This document shows positions 24,124-32,353 of a stretch of 64,000 nt of DNA, piece after piece (within the stretch, counting starts at the first letter, position 1; each line of letters begins with the position of its first letter). Source of the stretch: an uncultured Oscillospiraceae bacterium (GTDB lineage: Bacteria; Bacillota; Clostridia; Oscillospirales; Oscillospiraceae); the NCBI GenBank assembly GCA_947629775.1, contig CANRFA010000007.1:1-64000 (forward strand). Direction: 5' to 3'. The notes under the pieces were generated by a model. That model was not told where the DNA came from. It made no database searches and saw only the letters and a list, made by a program, of their open reading frames with translations. The position numbers and the translations under genes are program-made.

Positions 24124-25266
24124 TCAGAGCTCATTGGCGGAGCCGATGTCCGCCAGAAACTCCTGGATATAGAGGAGGGCGGCGCCGATCGTGATGTTGT
24201 GGGAGGGCATCTTGCTGAGACGCAGGAAATCGTCGGTGTCGGGGAAGGGGCAGGAGCGGTGGATCTCGTCGTAGAGCGTGCGGATGTCCTCCGGGGTGAT
24301 GTACTTGGCCAGGTGCCCGCCCAGGATGAAGTCCACATCCTGTACCAGGTGGAGCATGGCGATCAGGCGACCCAGGTTCTTCAGGTACACATGCCAGCGC
24401 TTTACCGCTTCCTTCTCCCCGGAGCGAACCTGCTCGAAGAAGCGGTCCGGGTCGTCCCCCTTCAGCAGGGCGCTCATGGAGCACAGGGTCTCCGCGCAGC
24501 CCCGATTGCCGCAGTAGCAGGGGGTTCCGTTGGGGCGCATGATGATGTGTTCGAAGGTGGCGGTGTGGCCGTGCTTGCCGGTCATGATCTGTCGCTTGGA
24601 GATCATGGAACCGCCCAGATGCTGGCTGAGGGAGAGGTAGACCGCGTCGGTCAGCTCCGGCGAGGCCCAAAGTTCGGAGAGGGCGGCTCCGTCCGGGTCG
24701 TGGATGAAGGAACAGGGGTAGGGCAGGTAGCGGGTGAAGGAGTCGATCTTCGCGCCGCTGCACTTGAGGATCATGCCGTAGACCACGGTGGTGGCGTCGG
24801 CGGAGACCAGGCCCTGCATGGCGATGCCGATGCCCAGGATCTGCTTCTCCTGGACGTCCAGCGAGGCGATGAACTGGAGAATGTGGTTGCAGAGCTCCTG
24901 GTAGTAGTCGTCGTGGTGGCAGAAGGCAAGATCGAGCACAACCCGGCGGATCTTCTGTCCGTACAGGTCGACGGCGATGAGTTTGACCGCATCCCGCATG
25001 ACTTCCACGCCGATGGCGATCCGATAGGTGGGAACGATGGAGTAGGCCACGGCCTTGCGGCCGATCTGGTCGGAGTCCAGCTGACCGTTGCGGCAGATCA
25101 GGCCGTTTTCCTCCATCTCCGTCAGGTTGGCGGCCACGGTGGGGCGGCTCAGGCGCAGCTCATAGGAGATATTCTGCTGAGATACCTTGCGGTTACGCCA
25201 GATGAAGTCGTAGATCTGCTGCCGGTTGGTCTTCTTGATCTGTCCGGGGGTGATACGGGTGGACAT
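24124..25266 (-). CDS. ROK-family transcriptional repressor (XylR/NagC type)
   Basis: 380 residues. The N-terminal winged helix (KKTNRQQIYDFIWRNRKVSQQNISYELRLSRPTVAANLTEMEENGLI) binds DNA, and the rest is a ROK sugar-kinase-like sensor. The ROK zinc motif is present as CYCGNRGCAETLCS. The sensor has DGAALSELWASPEL and GILGIGIAMQGLVSAD-like segments without the catalytic DxGxT of true kinases. The start at 25266 follows AAGGAGGAG. It is divergent from the polyol operon; the shared region contains TTTTGCAAAA and related sites. Expected to release DNA when the sugar or polyol is bound. Confidence 0.9.
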   Translation of the reverse strand: MSTRITPGQIKKTNRQQIYDFIWRNRKVSQQNISYELRLSRPTVAANLTEMEENGLICRNGQLDSDQIGRKAVAYSIVPTYRIAIGVEVMRDAVKLIAVDLYGQKIRRVVLDLAFCHHDDYYQELCNHILQFIASLDVQEKQILGIGIAMQGLVSADATTVVYGMILKCSGAKIDSFTRYLPYPCSFIHDPDGAALSELWASPELTDAVYLSLSQHLGGSMISKRQIMTGKHGHTATFEHIIMRPNGTPCYCGNRGCAETLCSMSALLKGDDPDRFFEQVRSGEKEAVKRWHVYLKNLGRLIAMLHLVQDVDFILGGHLAKYITPEDIRTLYDEIHRSCPFPDTDDFLRLSKMPSHNITIGAALLYIQEFLADIGSANEL

Positions 25267-25366
25267 GGGGCGATCTCCTCCTTAGCCGCGGAAAATGAGG
25301 CGTACATCGTGACAGTCTGTACTCTAGCAGATAATTCCAGAGAGGTCCACTGTCATTTTGCACAAA

Positions 25367-25389
25367 TTTTGCAAAAACATTTGGCAAAA
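25367..25389. promoter_or_regulatory. ROK operator candidates upstream of the polyol promoter
   Basis: TTTTGCAAAA (25367-25376) and TTTGGCAAAA (25380-25389) lie side by side, just upstream of the -35 element at 25398. A further TTTTGCAC is at 25356-25363. The core matches the palindrome at 23756-23767. Confidence 0.65.
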
Positions 25390-25397
25390 TTGCCGAG

Positions 25398-25426
25398 TTG
25401 ACAAACCAGGGGGCCGGGAGTATCAT
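25398..25426 (+). promoter_or_regulatory. Promoter of the polyol operon
   Basis: TTGACA (25398-25403), 17-bp spacer, TATCAT (25421-25426). The start site would be near 25433. Confidence 0.8.
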
Positions 25427-25447
25427 AGTCCCATCAAATGCAAAACG

Positions 25448-25485
25448 ATTTTACAAAATGAAAGAGGTAAAACATTTTGCATTAT
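25448..25485. promoter_or_regulatory. ROK operator candidates downstream of the polyol promoter
   Basis: ATTTTACAAAAT (25448-25459) and ACATTTTGCATTA (about 25472-25484) fall just after the predicted transcription start. Together with 25367-25389 they bracket the promoter, a layout compatible with DNA looping or cooperative repression. Confidence 0.55.
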
Positions 25486-25518
25486 CAGTTGAAGTTATGA
25501 AGAAGAGGAGGACTGTCT

Positions 25519-26295
25519 ATGAGCATCATCGAGAAGATGCGGCTGGACGGCAAGCGCGGCTTCGTCACCGGGGCTGCCCGGGGCATCGGCAAGTGCACCG
25601 CCACCGCCTTCGCCGAGGCCGGCGCGGACGTAGCCATCGTGGACATGGATCTGGAGACCGCTGAGGTCACGGCCCGGGAGATCGCCGAGGCCACCGGCCG
25701 GAAGGTGATCGCCATCCGCTGTGACGTGACGGACGAGGGCCAGGTGCAGGCCATGGTGGACGAGGTTGTGGAGAAGCTGGGAGGACTGGACTTCTGCCAC
25801 GCCAACGCGGGCATCTGCATCAACGCGCCGGCGGACGAGATGACTTACGCCCAGTGGAAGAAGAACCTGGACGTGAACCTCAACAGCGTGTTCCTGACGG
25901 ACACCATCGCCGGGAGGTACATGCTCTCTCATGGAGGCGGCTCCATCATCAACACCGCGTCCATGTCTGCCCACATCGTCAATGTGCCCCAGCCCCAGTG
26001 TGCCTATAACGCTTCCAAGGCCGGCGTCATTCAGCTGACGAAGTCGCTGGCGGTGGAGTGGGCCAAGCGGGGCGTCCGGGTCAACAGCATCAGCCCGGGC
26101 TACATCGGCACCGACCTGACCCTGTCTTCTCCCACCCTGCAGCCCCTGATCGCCCAGTGGAACACCATGGCGCCCATGGGGCGGCTGGGCAAGCCGGAGG
26201 AACTGGAGTCCATCTGTGTGTACCTGGCGGGAGACACATCCACGTTCACGACAGGCTCCGACTTCATTCTGGACGGCGCCTTCACCTGCTTCTGA
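25519..26295 (+). CDS. SDR-family oxidoreductase (polyol dehydrogenase type)
   Basis: 258 residues of the classical short-chain dehydrogenase family. The cofactor motif is FVTGAARGIGKCTA, with Asp in AIVDMDLE favouring NAD(H). HANAGICI is the structural NAG motif; Ser lies in INTASMSAH and the Tyr-Lys pair in CAYNASKAGVI. The C-terminus GRLGKPEELESICVYLAGD is typical. The start at 25519 follows AGGAGGA. As first gene of the polyol operon it probably interconverts a polyol such as arabinitol, sorbitol or a related alditol with the ketose. Confidence 0.9.
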   Translation: MSIIEKMRLDGKRGFVTGAARGIGKCTATAFAEAGADVAIVDMDLETAEVTAREIAEATGRKVIAIRCDVTDEGQVQAMVDEVVEKLGGLDFCHANAGICINAPADEMTYAQWKKNLDVNLNSVFLTDTIAGRYMLSHGGGSIINTASMSAHIVNVPQPQCAYNASKAGVIQLTKSLAVEWAKRGVRVNSISPGYIGTDLTLSSPTLQPLIAQWNTMAPMGRLGKPEELESICVYLAGDTSTFTTGSDFILDGAFTCF

Positions 26296-26366
26296 TTCTC
26301 ATACCGGATCCGGTATTTCCGCCCTGCGGGGCGAAATATAAAAAGATGAAAAGGGGAACAAAAATC

Positions 26367-27494
26367 ATGAAGAAACGCATCTTTGCGGCGCTGTGCGCGG
26401 CAGCCCTGCTCCTGACTGCACTGGCCGGCTGTAACAAGGGCGACGGCGGCGGCGGTGGCGCTGCCAGCGGCGGCTCCTCTGCGGCCGCTTCCCAGGGATC
26501 CTCCTCCGCCGGCGGCACCAGCGCCAGCACGCCCTCCAGCACGGGCGATACGGAGGGCGTTCAGGCCAGTCCCGAGTTCTACGCCAAGGCGGATCTCTCC
26601 GTTCTGAACGGCAAGAAGATCGGCATCACGATTCAGTCCCTGCAGAACACCTACTGGGCCGGCGTCATGACGGCTCTGGAGGAGGTCCTGGACGCCAACG
26701 GCGCCGACTCCACCATCGTGGCCTGCGACGACAGCTCCGCGACTCAGATCGGCCAGATCGAGAACTTCGTTTCCTCCGGCTGCGACCTGATCATGGTGCA
26801 CCCCTCCGACGCCAAGGCGGTGGAAGACGCCTGCGCCGAGGCCCGCAACCAGGGCATCAAGGTCATGTGCTGGGATGACCCCATGACGAACACCGATGGC
26901 AACTGGGTTCTGAACAACACCGAGTTGGGAATCGCCATCGGCAAGAACGCCGCCGCCTTCATCAACGAGCACTACTCCGAGGACAACCAGGCCCAGGTGG
27001 CCGTCATCAACTATCCCCAGACCACCATCCTGCTGGAGCGGGAGGAAGGCATCCTCCAGGGTCTGGAAGAGGACGCCGCCGGCAAGTATGAGATCGTGTC
27101 CAGCCAGGCCGGTCTGGACGCCATTCAGGCGCAGACCTCCATGGAAACCATTCTTCAGCGCTATCCCGACTGCAAGATCGTGGTAGGTATCGGCGCCGGC
27201 GCCATGATCGGCGCGGACGAGGCCATGCAGATCTCCACCGGCGGCAACATCCCCGAGGATATGGGCGTGTTCACCACCGACGTGACCAAGCAGCAGCTGG
27301 AGCACCTGCAGGATCCCACCTACCCCGCCAAGGGTATCACCGGTTTTGAAGGTTCCGACGAGGATACCGCCAACGGCTGTGCCTCCATGTTCGCCCTCAT
27401 TCTCTCTGACTCCCTGGAGAGCCAGAACGTATTCCGCAGTCTCTGCACCATCGACGCCAGCAACATCGATACCATCATGGCCGGCATGAAGTAA
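26367..27494 (+). CDS. Sugar/polyol ABC transporter substrate-binding lipoprotein (ribose type)
   Basis: 375 residues. The signal peptide ends in LAGC with lipidated Cys22, followed by a Gly/Ser/Ala-rich tether of about 50 residues. The mature domain is a periplasmic-binding-protein type 1 fold as in RbsB: KKIGITIQSLQNTYWAGVMTALEEVL, FVSSGCDLIMVHPSD, GIKVMCWDDPM, YPDCKIVVGIGAGAMIGADEA. The start at 26367 follows AAGGGG. The next genes encode the matching ATPase and permease, so this is a complete importer. A GC-rich hairpin after the stop should favour higher levels of this protein than of the membrane parts. Confidence 0.92.
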   Translation: MKKRIFAALCAAALLLTALAGCNKGDGGGGGAASGGSSAAASQGSSSAGGTSASTPSSTGDTEGVQASPEFYAKADLSVLNGKKIGITIQSLQNTYWAGVMTALEEVLDANGADSTIVACDDSSATQIGQIENFVSSGCDLIMVHPSDAKAVEDACAEARNQGIKVMCWDDPMTNTDGNWVLNNTELGIAIGKNAAAFINEHYSEDNQAQVAVINYPQTTILLEREEGILQGLEEDAAGKYEIVSSQAGLDAIQAQTSMETILQRYPDCKIVVGIGAGAMIGADEAMQISTGGNIPEDMGVFTTDVTKQQLEHLQDPTYPAKGITGFEGSDEDTANGCASMFALILSDSLESQNVFRSLCTIDASNIDTIMAGMK

Positions 27495-27512
27495 GAAAGA
27501 CTTTGCCGAGGT

Positions 27513-27542
27513 CCGGGCGGCCTTCTTCGGAGGGCCGCCCGG
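27513..27542 (+). other. Intercistronic stem-loop after the binding-protein gene
   Basis: Arms CCGGGCGGCC and GGCCGCCCGG with a loop containing TTCTTCGG. No T-run follows. Hairpins here commonly protect binding-protein mRNA from 3' decay and lower downstream expression. Confidence 0.55.
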
Positions 27543-27567
27543 CAGAAAACAGAACGGGAGGTAGAGT

Positions 27568-29079
27568 ATGAGCGAAGACTATGTTCTGGAGCTGGAACAC
27601 ATCCGCAAGGAATATCCCGGCGTCGTAGCCCTGAAAGACGTCACGCTGCAGCTCCGTCGGGGCGAGGTTCTGGGGCTGATCGGCGAGAACGGCGCCGGCA
27701 AGTCCACCCTGATCAAGTGCTGTTCCGGCGCGGTGATTCCCACCTCGGGCAAGATCCGCGTGAACGGCAAGGAATTTGACCGCATGACGCCCCAGCTGGC
27801 GGCGGAGAACGGCATCGCGATCATATACCAGGAGTTCAACAACGTGGGCGAGCTGTCCGCGGCGGAGAACCTCTTCCTGGGCCGCCCCATCCGCAAGGGG
27901 ATTGTCATCGACCGCAAGGCCATGGAGGAGGAGGCCGCCAAGGCCTTCGCCCAGCTGCAGATCAAGATCAACCCCAAGGAGCTGGTGAAGAACCTCTCCG
28001 TAGGCTACCAGCAGATGATCGAGATCGCCAAGGCCATCCAGCAGAACGCCCAGGTGCTGATCATGGACGAGCCCAGCGCGCCGCTGACCACCAACGAAGT
28101 GGAGAACATGTTCAAGGTGGTGGAGCTGCTGCGGAAGAAGGGCGTATCCATCATCTATATTTCCCACCGTCTGGAGGAGATCTTCCGCCTGTCCGACCGC
28201 ATCGAGGTCATCCGGGACGGCGAGTACGTGGATACCCTCATTACTCCCAAGGCCACCGTAGATCAGCTGATCAAAATGATGGTAGGTCGGGAGATGACCC
28301 AGAAGTATCCCCCGCGGAAGGACTGCATCGACCACAGCAAGGTAGTGCTGGAGCTGAAGAACGTCTTTGGCAACGGAGACAGGGACATCAGCTTTCAGAT
28401 CCACGCCGGAGAGGTGCTGGGTCTGGGCGGCCTGGTGGGCGCCGGCCGTACTGAGATCGCGGAGGTGATCTTTGGCTCGAAGCCCATGGAGTCCGGCACC
28501 ATTCTCCTCAACGGGAAGCAGATTCACCCGAAGTCTCCCCGGGAGGCCATCGACCTGGGCATCGCCCTGGTGCCCGAGGACCGCAAGCGCCACGGCGCTC
28601 TGCTGACCAATTCCATCAAAAACAACATCAACATGCCCATTTACGAGCGGATCTCGAAGCTCAGCGTCATCGACGCCGGGACGGAGAAGAGCACCGCCGA
28701 GAAGTACCGCAAGGAAATCCAGATCAAGTGCCCCACCATCAACCAGCTGGTGAAGAATCTGTCCGGCGGCAACCAGCAGAAGGTCATCCTGGGCAAGTGG
28801 CTGGCAGCCAACTCCCAGCTGATCATCTTCGACGAGCCCACCCGCGGCATCGACGTGGGCGCCAAATACGAAATCTACAAGCTGATCAACGACCTGGTGG
28901 AGGCGGGACGCAGCGTGCTGATGATCTCCTCCGAGATGGAGGAACTGATCGGCATGTCCGACCGCATCGTCGTGCTGGCGGAGCGCGAGATCACCGGTGA
29001 GCTCCAGAAGGAGGAGTTCAACGCCGACACCATCATGGCGTATGCTTCCGCGATCAAAGACAAAAAGGAGGCCTCCTGA
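27568..29079 (+). CDS. Sugar ABC transporter ATP-binding protein (RbsA type, two nucleotide-binding domains)
   Basis: 503 residues with two fused ABC domains, the usual size for RbsA/XylG/MglA. Domain 1 has Walker A GENGAGKST (near residue 41), signature LSVGYQQM (near 145, where LSxGxQQ is usual) and Walker B VLIMDEPSAPL. Domain 2 has the degenerate Walker A GLVGAGRTE normal for this family, signature LSGGNQQKV and Walker B LIIFDEPTRGIDVG. It powers import by the permease encoded next. The start follows GGGAGGT. Confidence 0.95.
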   Translation: MSEDYVLELEHIRKEYPGVVALKDVTLQLRRGEVLGLIGENGAGKSTLIKCCSGAVIPTSGKIRVNGKEFDRMTPQLAAENGIAIIYQEFNNVGELSAAENLFLGRPIRKGIVIDRKAMEEEAAKAFAQLQIKINPKELVKNLSVGYQQMIEIAKAIQQNAQVLIMDEPSAPLTTNEVENMFKVVELLRKKGVSIIYISHRLEEIFRLSDRIEVIRDGEYVDTLITPKATVDQLIKMMVGREMTQKYPPRKDCIDHSKVVLELKNVFGNGDRDISFQIHAGEVLGLGGLVGAGRTEIAEVIFGSKPMESGTILLNGKQIHPKSPREAIDLGIALVPEDRKRHGALLTNSIKNNINMPIYERISKLSVIDAGTEKSTAEKYRKEIQIKCPTINQLVKNLSGGNQQKVILGKWLAANSQLIIFDEPTRGIDVGAKYEIYKLINDLVEAGRSVLMISSEMEELIGMSDRIVVLAEREITGELQKEEFNADTIMAYASAIKDKKEAS

Positions 29080-29080
29080 C

Positions 29081-30034
29081 ATGAGTACGCTCAATTCCAA
29101 AAACTTTCTGAAGTCCAATGCCATCTGGCTGGTCTTCATCATCGAAGTCATCATCTTTGCCATTGCCAGCGGCGGAACCTTCATAGGTCCCAACAACATC
29201 ATCAACATCGCCCGTCAGGTCTCCTACTACGGCATTGCCTCCATCGGCATGACCTTCGTCATTCTGATCGCGGGCATCGACCTCTCCATCGGTTCCATCA
29301 TCACCATCGTGAACGTGGTCTGCGCCTACCTGATGGTCAACATGGGCGTAAACATGTGGATCGCTGTGATCATCTCCCTGGCTCTGGCCACTCTGATTGG
29401 CGTCCTCAATGGCGGCATGGTAGCCTCCATCGGCATCCCCGCCCTGATTGCCACCTTCGCCTCCCAGACCATCTTCGAAGGCGTGGCCTATCTGATCTCC
29501 GGCGGCCGCCCCATCTCCGGCTATGACTCCAACTTCGGCATTTTCGGCCGCTGGGCCCTGGGTCCGGTCCCCATCTGCGCCATCATCATGGTGGCCTGCT
29601 TCGCCATCGGCAGCTTCATTCTCAACAAGTCCTTCTTTGGCCGCTACTTCTACGCCATCGGCGGCAACGAGGAGGCCGCGGAACTGTCCGGCATCCGGGT
29701 CAACCGCATCAAGTACCTGATCTACGCGCTGTCCGGCCTCTTTGCCGGTCTGGCCGGCATCGTGCTGCTGTCCCGCTCCGGCTCCGCCCAGAGCACCGTC
29801 GGCAAGGGCCTTGAGTTCGACGTCATCACCTGCGTGGTGCTGGGTGGGGTCTCCGTCAACGGCGGCGTGGGCAGCATGTCCGGCGTGGTGGCTGGCGTGC
29901 TGATCATCGGTTCCCTGACCAACGGCATGATCCTGATGGATGTCAGCGAGTACACCCAGATGGTGGTCAAGGGCGTGGTTCTGGCGGTCGCCGTCGGCAT
30001 CGACTGCCTGTCCAAGAAGCGCCAGGCCACCTGA
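29081..30034 (+). CDS. Sugar ABC transporter permease (RbsC type)
   Basis: 317 residues, strongly hydrophobic, with the family core VILIAGIDLSIGSIITIVNVV, ALIATFASQTIFEGVAYLISGG and FYAIGGNEEAAELSGIRVNRIKYLIYALSGLFAGLAG containing the cytoplasmic EAA-like coupling loop. About eight to ten membrane helices. The start at 29081 lies two bases after the ATPase stop and just downstream of AAGGAGG. It forms the channel of the ribose-type importer for the operon's polyol or sugar. Confidence 0.94.
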   Translation: MSTLNSKNFLKSNAIWLVFIIEVIIFAIASGGTFIGPNNIINIARQVSYYGIASIGMTFVILIAGIDLSIGSIITIVNVVCAYLMVNMGVNMWIAVIISLALATLIGVLNGGMVASIGIPALIATFASQTIFEGVAYLISGGRPISGYDSNFGIFGRWALGPVPICAIIMVACFAIGSFILNKSFFGRYFYAIGGNEEAAELSGIRVNRIKYLIYALSGLFAGLAGIVLLSRSGSAQSTVGKGLEFDVITCVVLGGVSVNGGVGSMSGVVAGVLIIGSLTNGMILMDVSEYTQMVVKGVVLAVAVGIDCLSKKRQAT

Positions 30035-30088
30035 TCGCACAGAGGCGGACAGAGTCCGTCCCGAACGGGAACATCATACACAATCCAA

Positions 30089-30122
30089 AGGCCCCCGCCC
30101 CCATTTGCGGGGCGGGGGTCCT
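30089..30122 (+). terminator. Intra-operon hairpin, possible partial terminator
   Basis: Arms GGCCCCCGCCCC and GGGGCGGGGGTCC followed by TTTCC. It sits between the permease and the FGGY kinase, so it may end part of the transcripts and keep the enzymes below the transporter, rather than dividing two operons. Confidence 0.6.
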
Positions 30123-30144
30123 TTCCGAAATGAGGGGGAGAAGC

Positions 30145-31740
30145 ATGGACGCAAAAACAAAGATCGAGCAGGGCGCCACGGCGCTGGGAATCGAATTCGG
30201 ATCCACCCGCATCAAGGGTGTTCTCATCGACTGGGACGGCAATGTCCTGGCAGTTGGAGGGCACGAGTGGGAGAACTCCCTGGTGGATGGGATCTGGACC
30301 TACGATCTGGCGGACGTCGACGCCGGACTCCGGGCGTGCTATAATGATCTTCGCCGGAACGTGGAGGAGCGCTACGGCGTGACCCCCGTTACCTTCGGCG
30401 CCATCGGCATCAGCGCCATGATGCACGGCTACATCGCGCTGGATCGGGAGGACCGGCAACTGGCCCGCTTCCAGACCTGGCGCAACACCAATACCACGGC
30501 GGCCGCGGACGAACTGACGGAACTCTTTCAGTTCAACATTCCGCTGCGCTGGTCGGTGGCCCATCTGTACCAGCGTATTCTGGACGGGGAGGAGCATGTG
30601 GATCGCATAGCCTCCGTCTTTACCCTGGCGGCGTACATGCATTACCGCCTGACCGGGCAGAAAGTGATCGGCATCGGGGACGCGGCGGGCATGTTTCCCA
30701 TCGACTCGGAGGCGTTGGACTACGACCAGGGCATGGTGGAGAAGTTTGACACCCTTATGGCGGCCCACGGGAAGAACCTGAAGCTGCGGGAGGTGTTCCC
30801 CAAAGTCCTGGTGGCGGGGGAGAACGCCGGCTGTCTGACCCCCGAAGGAGCGGCGCTGCTGGATGAGAGCGGCAAGCTGAAGGCCGGTATCCCGCTCTGT
30901 CCGCCGGAGGGTGACGCCGGAACCGGCATGACCGCCACCAATTCGGTGGCGCCGAGGACCGGCAATCTGTCCGCCGGAACCAGTACGTTTGCCATGGTGG
31001 TGCTGGAGAAGAAGCTCTCGAAGCTCTATCGGGAGATCGACATGGTCACCACGCCCTCCGGATTCCCCTGCGCCATGTCCCACGCCAACAACGGCACGTC
31101 GGATCTGAACGCCTGGGTGGGACTCTTCCAGGAGTTCTGCGATCTGATGGGGCTGGAGGCGGACCTGGGAACCCTCTTCGGGAGGCTCTACACCCATTCT
31201 CTCGCCGGAGACCCGGACTGCGGCGGTCTGCTGCCCTACGGCTACTATTCCGGGGAGAACATCACCTTCCTCAACGAGGGCCGGCCTCTCTTTGTCCGTA
31301 CCCCGGACAGCCGCTTTACTCTGGCCAACTTCATGCGCGCCAACCTGTATACCTCCCTGGGCGCCGTCCGACTGGGCATGGATATCCTGCTGAAAGAGGA
31401 AAAAGTTCCTCTGGACCGGATCATGGGACACGGCGGACTCTTCAAAACGCCGGGTGTCATGCAGCGCTACCTGGCGGCGGCGGTCAACACCCCTGTTACC
31501 GTGATGGCCACCGCTTCCGAGGGGGGAGCCTGGGGCATCGCCCTGCTGGCCGCCTATCTGGCGGACGGGAAGCGGGACGGCCGGCTGGAGGAGTATCTGG
31601 AGAAGCGGATCTTCGCCGGACTGGCCGGAGAAGCCGTTATCCCGGACCCGAAAGACGTGGAGGGCTTCGAGATTTTCACCCGGCGGTATCAAGCGGGGCT
31701 GGAGATCGAGCGGGCCGCCATCTCCTGTGTGGACTGGTGA
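30145..31740 (+). CDS. FGGY-family carbohydrate kinase
   Basis: 531 residues of the FGGY sugar kinase family. The N-terminal phosphate motif is LGIEFGSTRIKGVLIDWDGN, the substrate-domain signature GISAMMHGYIALD, and the ATP-domain motifs include LSAGTSTFAMVV and IMGHGGLFKTPGVMQRYLAAA, then TASEGGAWGIALLAAYL. The overall pattern is nearest L-ribulokinase/xylulokinase-like members that use ketopentoses, ketohexoses or polyols. The start at 30145 follows AGGGGGAG. In context it phosphorylates the ketose produced by the operon's dehydrogenases. Confidence 0.9.
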   Translation: MDAKTKIEQGATALGIEFGSTRIKGVLIDWDGNVLAVGGHEWENSLVDGIWTYDLADVDAGLRACYNDLRRNVEERYGVTPVTFGAIGISAMMHGYIALDREDRQLARFQTWRNTNTTAAADELTELFQFNIPLRWSVAHLYQRILDGEEHVDRIASVFTLAAYMHYRLTGQKVIGIGDAAGMFPIDSEALDYDQGMVEKFDTLMAAHGKNLKLREVFPKVLVAGENAGCLTPEGAALLDESGKLKAGIPLCPPEGDAGTGMTATNSVAPRTGNLSAGTSTFAMVVLEKKLSKLYREIDMVTTPSGFPCAMSHANNGTSDLNAWVGLFQEFCDLMGLEADLGTLFGRLYTHSLAGDPDCGGLLPYGYYSGENITFLNEGRPLFVRTPDSRFTLANFMRANLYTSLGAVRLGMDILLKEEKVPLDRIMGHGGLFKTPGVMQRYLAAAVNTPVTVMATASEGGAWGIALLAAYLADGKRDGRLEEYLEKRIFAGLAGEAVIPDPKDVEGFEIFTRRYQAGLEIERAAISCVDW

Positions 31741-31746
31741 GGGAGC

Positions 31747-32343
31747 ATGTACGAAATCGCAGAGTCCTGGCGTTCCTATTTTGAGGAGCTGGACCCGAAG
31801 GAACGGCTGAAACGATTCAACCTCCTGGCCGGACGGGAGGACGCGTTTCAGGCCTTCTGCCGGACGGTTTACGGGGAGCGCTACCACGACCCGAAGCATC
31901 CGGAGCGGCCGGTAGATACCTGGCTGTGGAAGTTTGTCTATCTGCCCGGGCTCTACCGGCGCCGGAAATGGATGGGCAGGTCCCTGAAGAAGGAAATGGA
32001 GAAGACCACGGAGGAACTCCATCTGGCGGGGCCGGAGACGCTGAGCGATATGGAGCGCGCCGTGCTGTACCTGGAGTTTCGCAACGCCGCCCGGCGCTAT
32101 CTCTCCACCTGTGGAGGGCCCCGCTACGCCAGCAGCTTCCTGGGGATGAAGCAGGCTACGGCGGAGGAAAAACGGGCGAGAGCCTGCGAGGACCTCTGGA
32201 TTGTCTCCCGGGGTCTCAGCCGGGAGGCCGGTATGGAGGAGCGCTTTCAGCTCTGGTCCGACGCCCTGCGCGCCGAGCTGTCCATATACGATCCGGACAG
32301 CTGGAAGCACTACGAGGAACTGGAACGTAATTCACTGAAATGA
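31747..32343 (+). CDS. Uncharacterised protein, paralogue of 62710-63312
   Basis: 198 residues, function unknown. No signal peptide or membrane helix; rich in Arg, Glu, Trp and Tyr and predicted largely helical. Conserved between the two paralogues in this window are MYEIxExWxxYFEExDPxxRL at the N-terminus, YxERYxDPKxPxxxVDxWLxKFVYxPGxY, EKEM, TEEL/KELHL, LYxEFRNxARRYLxTC and an Asp-Pro near the C-terminus. I recall a clostridial domain of unknown function of this kind but cannot name it with certainty. The gene starts six bases after the kinase stop and is inside the polyol operon, so a supporting or regulatory role in carbohydrate use is possible. Confidence 0.85.
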   Translation: MYEIAESWRSYFEELDPKERLKRFNLLAGREDAFQAFCRTVYGERYHDPKHPERPVDTWLWKFVYLPGLYRRRKWMGRSLKKEMEKTTEELHLAGPETLSDMERAVLYLEFRNAARRYLSTCGGPRYASSFLGMKQATAEEKRARACEDLWIVSRGLSREAGMEERFQLWSDALRAELSIYDPDSWKHYEELERNSLK

Positions 32344-32353
32344 GGTGTTTTTC

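Noticed and set aside
23752..24194. Overlapping short plus-strand frames between the dehydrogenase and ROK genes
   Set aside because: Arg/Gly/Ser-rich products, no ribosome site, and they run into the ROK terminator hairpin.
29722..32310. An 860-codon minus-strand open frame opposite the permease, kinase and uncharacterised protein genes
   Set aside because: Antisense shadow; the plus strand has clear RbsC and FGGY motifs and good ribosome sites.
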